Shown: positions 5,443 to 5,986 of the stretch, piece by piece
Layout: every line of letters starts with the position of its first letter
Position numbering within the stretch: the stretch's first letter is position 1
Source: an uncultured Clostridia bacterium
Lineage (GTDB): Bacteria > Bacillota > Clostridia > Oscillospirales > Ruminococcaceae
Length of the DNA stretch: 5,986 nucleotides
Assembly (NCBI GenBank): GCA_937901465.1
Contig: CALGTU010000078.1
Coordinates: 1-5,986 of the forward strand
Direction: 5' to 3'
Program-made: the position numbers and the translations under genes
Notes under the pieces: generated by a model
The model's database searches: none
The model's input: only the letters and a program-made list of their open reading frames with translations
Told to the model about the DNA's origin: nothing

Positions 5443-5986
5443 ATGCTTGACTCATTTTTTACAGATTTATCTGTTCCTACTTCCGTAATTGTGATGACGG
5501 TAATTTCAGCCGTTATAAACACAATCGGCTGGATAATCCTTCTTATTGTCCTGAATAAGAAGATGAAAACAAAGTTTACAGTTTCTCTTATCGGTATGCT
5601 CGCATTCTTTGTTTCACAGACGGTTATAAGAATGCCCCTGCTCTCTGTTTTGCAGATGACGATACCGAAATTTATGGCATTTACATCATCGCCTTTAGGA
5701 ATAGTTCTTATAGGCGGACTTACGGCAGGTCTTTTTGAAGAAACAGCAAGGCTTATCTGCGTTTCTGTGATGAAACCGGAAAATCGTCATTTCAGGAATT
5801 CGGTTTCTTTCGGTTTAGGACACGGGGTTTTTGAAGCGGTTACTCTTGTCGGATTTTCAATGATTTCAAATCTTATCGTTATGATAATGATAAATTCGGG
5901 AGCGTTTTCAGAAATACTGAAAACAATGTCCCCCGTTGACAGAATGACTATTGCTCCTACACTGATGGCTCTTACCGGTGCAGAAC
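5443..5986 (+). CDS. YhfC-family intramembrane protease-like protein, C-terminus beyond the window
   Basis: An open frame starts at the ATG at 5443, five bases after the hisS stop, and runs to the window edge (181 full codons). It has several hydrophobic segments: about 13-38, 45-70, 84-97 and 136-152. The motif LFEETAR (97-103) gives an EExxR signature, and GLGHGVFEA (124-132) supplies a downstream His and Glu. Together they resemble the YhfC family of glutamic-type intramembrane proteases related to CPBP/Abi proteins. The expected location is the cytoplasmic membrane. Substrate and function are unknown, and many family members are uncharacterised. The ribosome binding site is weak (GGGG at 5431-5434, inside the end of hisS), so translation is probably coupled to hisS. 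The family call rests on the motifs and topology, without a database search. Confidence 0.8.
   Translation, partial: MLDSFFTDLSVPTSVIVMTVISAVINTIGWIILLIVLNKKMKTKFTVSLIGMLAFFVSQTVIRMPLLSVLQMTIPKFMAFTSSPLGIVLIGGLTAGLFEETARLICVSVMKPENRHFRNSVSFGLGHGVFEAVTLVGFSMISNLIVMIMINSGAFSEILKTMSPVDRMTIAPTLMALTGAE

Overview
The window looks like a stretch of an anaerobic Gram-positive chromosome of the Clostridia, probably an Oscillospirales/Ruminococcus-type organism. That guess rests on the low-to-moderate GC content, strong AGGAGG ribosome binding sites, a T-box leader, an Asp23-DAK2 gene pair and a cysteine-rich clostridial style of histidyl-tRNA synthetase. Species identity cannot be fixed from the sequence alone.

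Layout. A divergent promoter region (about 3949-4129) splits the window. Leftwards (minus strand) run an Asp23/Gls24-family gene (3595-3948), a DAK2/FakA-like kinase gene (1884-3542) and a previously uncalled 39-codon gene for a small single-span membrane protein (1746-1865). Just after it lies a separate sigma-A-type promoter, then a complete T-box riboswitch with a UGG (Trp) specifier and an intrinsic terminator (about 1416-1702), a roughly 130-base post-terminator leader, and trpB (65-1285). Rightwards (plus strand) are hisS (4130-5437) and, 5 bases after its stop, an intramembrane-protease-like membrane protein of the YhfC family (5443 to beyond the window end).

How the genes fit together. 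trpB has its own tRNA-Trp-sensing switch, so the last step of tryptophan synthesis should rise when charged tRNA-Trp is scarce. No other trp gene is visible in the window, and trpB is the first gene after the T-box. The Asp23-FakA pair is a common Firmicutes module linked to the envelope and to exogenous fatty acid use. hisS and the YhfC-like gene probably share one transcript.

No mobile element, CRISPR array, tRNA or rRNA gene was seen. I did not find a convincing novel multi-gene system. The features most worth a second look are in the trpB leader: a third, mutually exclusive hairpin that would trap the terminator's 3' arm, a tiny Trp-containing ORF with its own ribosome binding site, and a T-box bulge base that does not match the usual bacterial tRNA-Trp discriminator. 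The uncalled 39-residue membrane protein is also worth attention.
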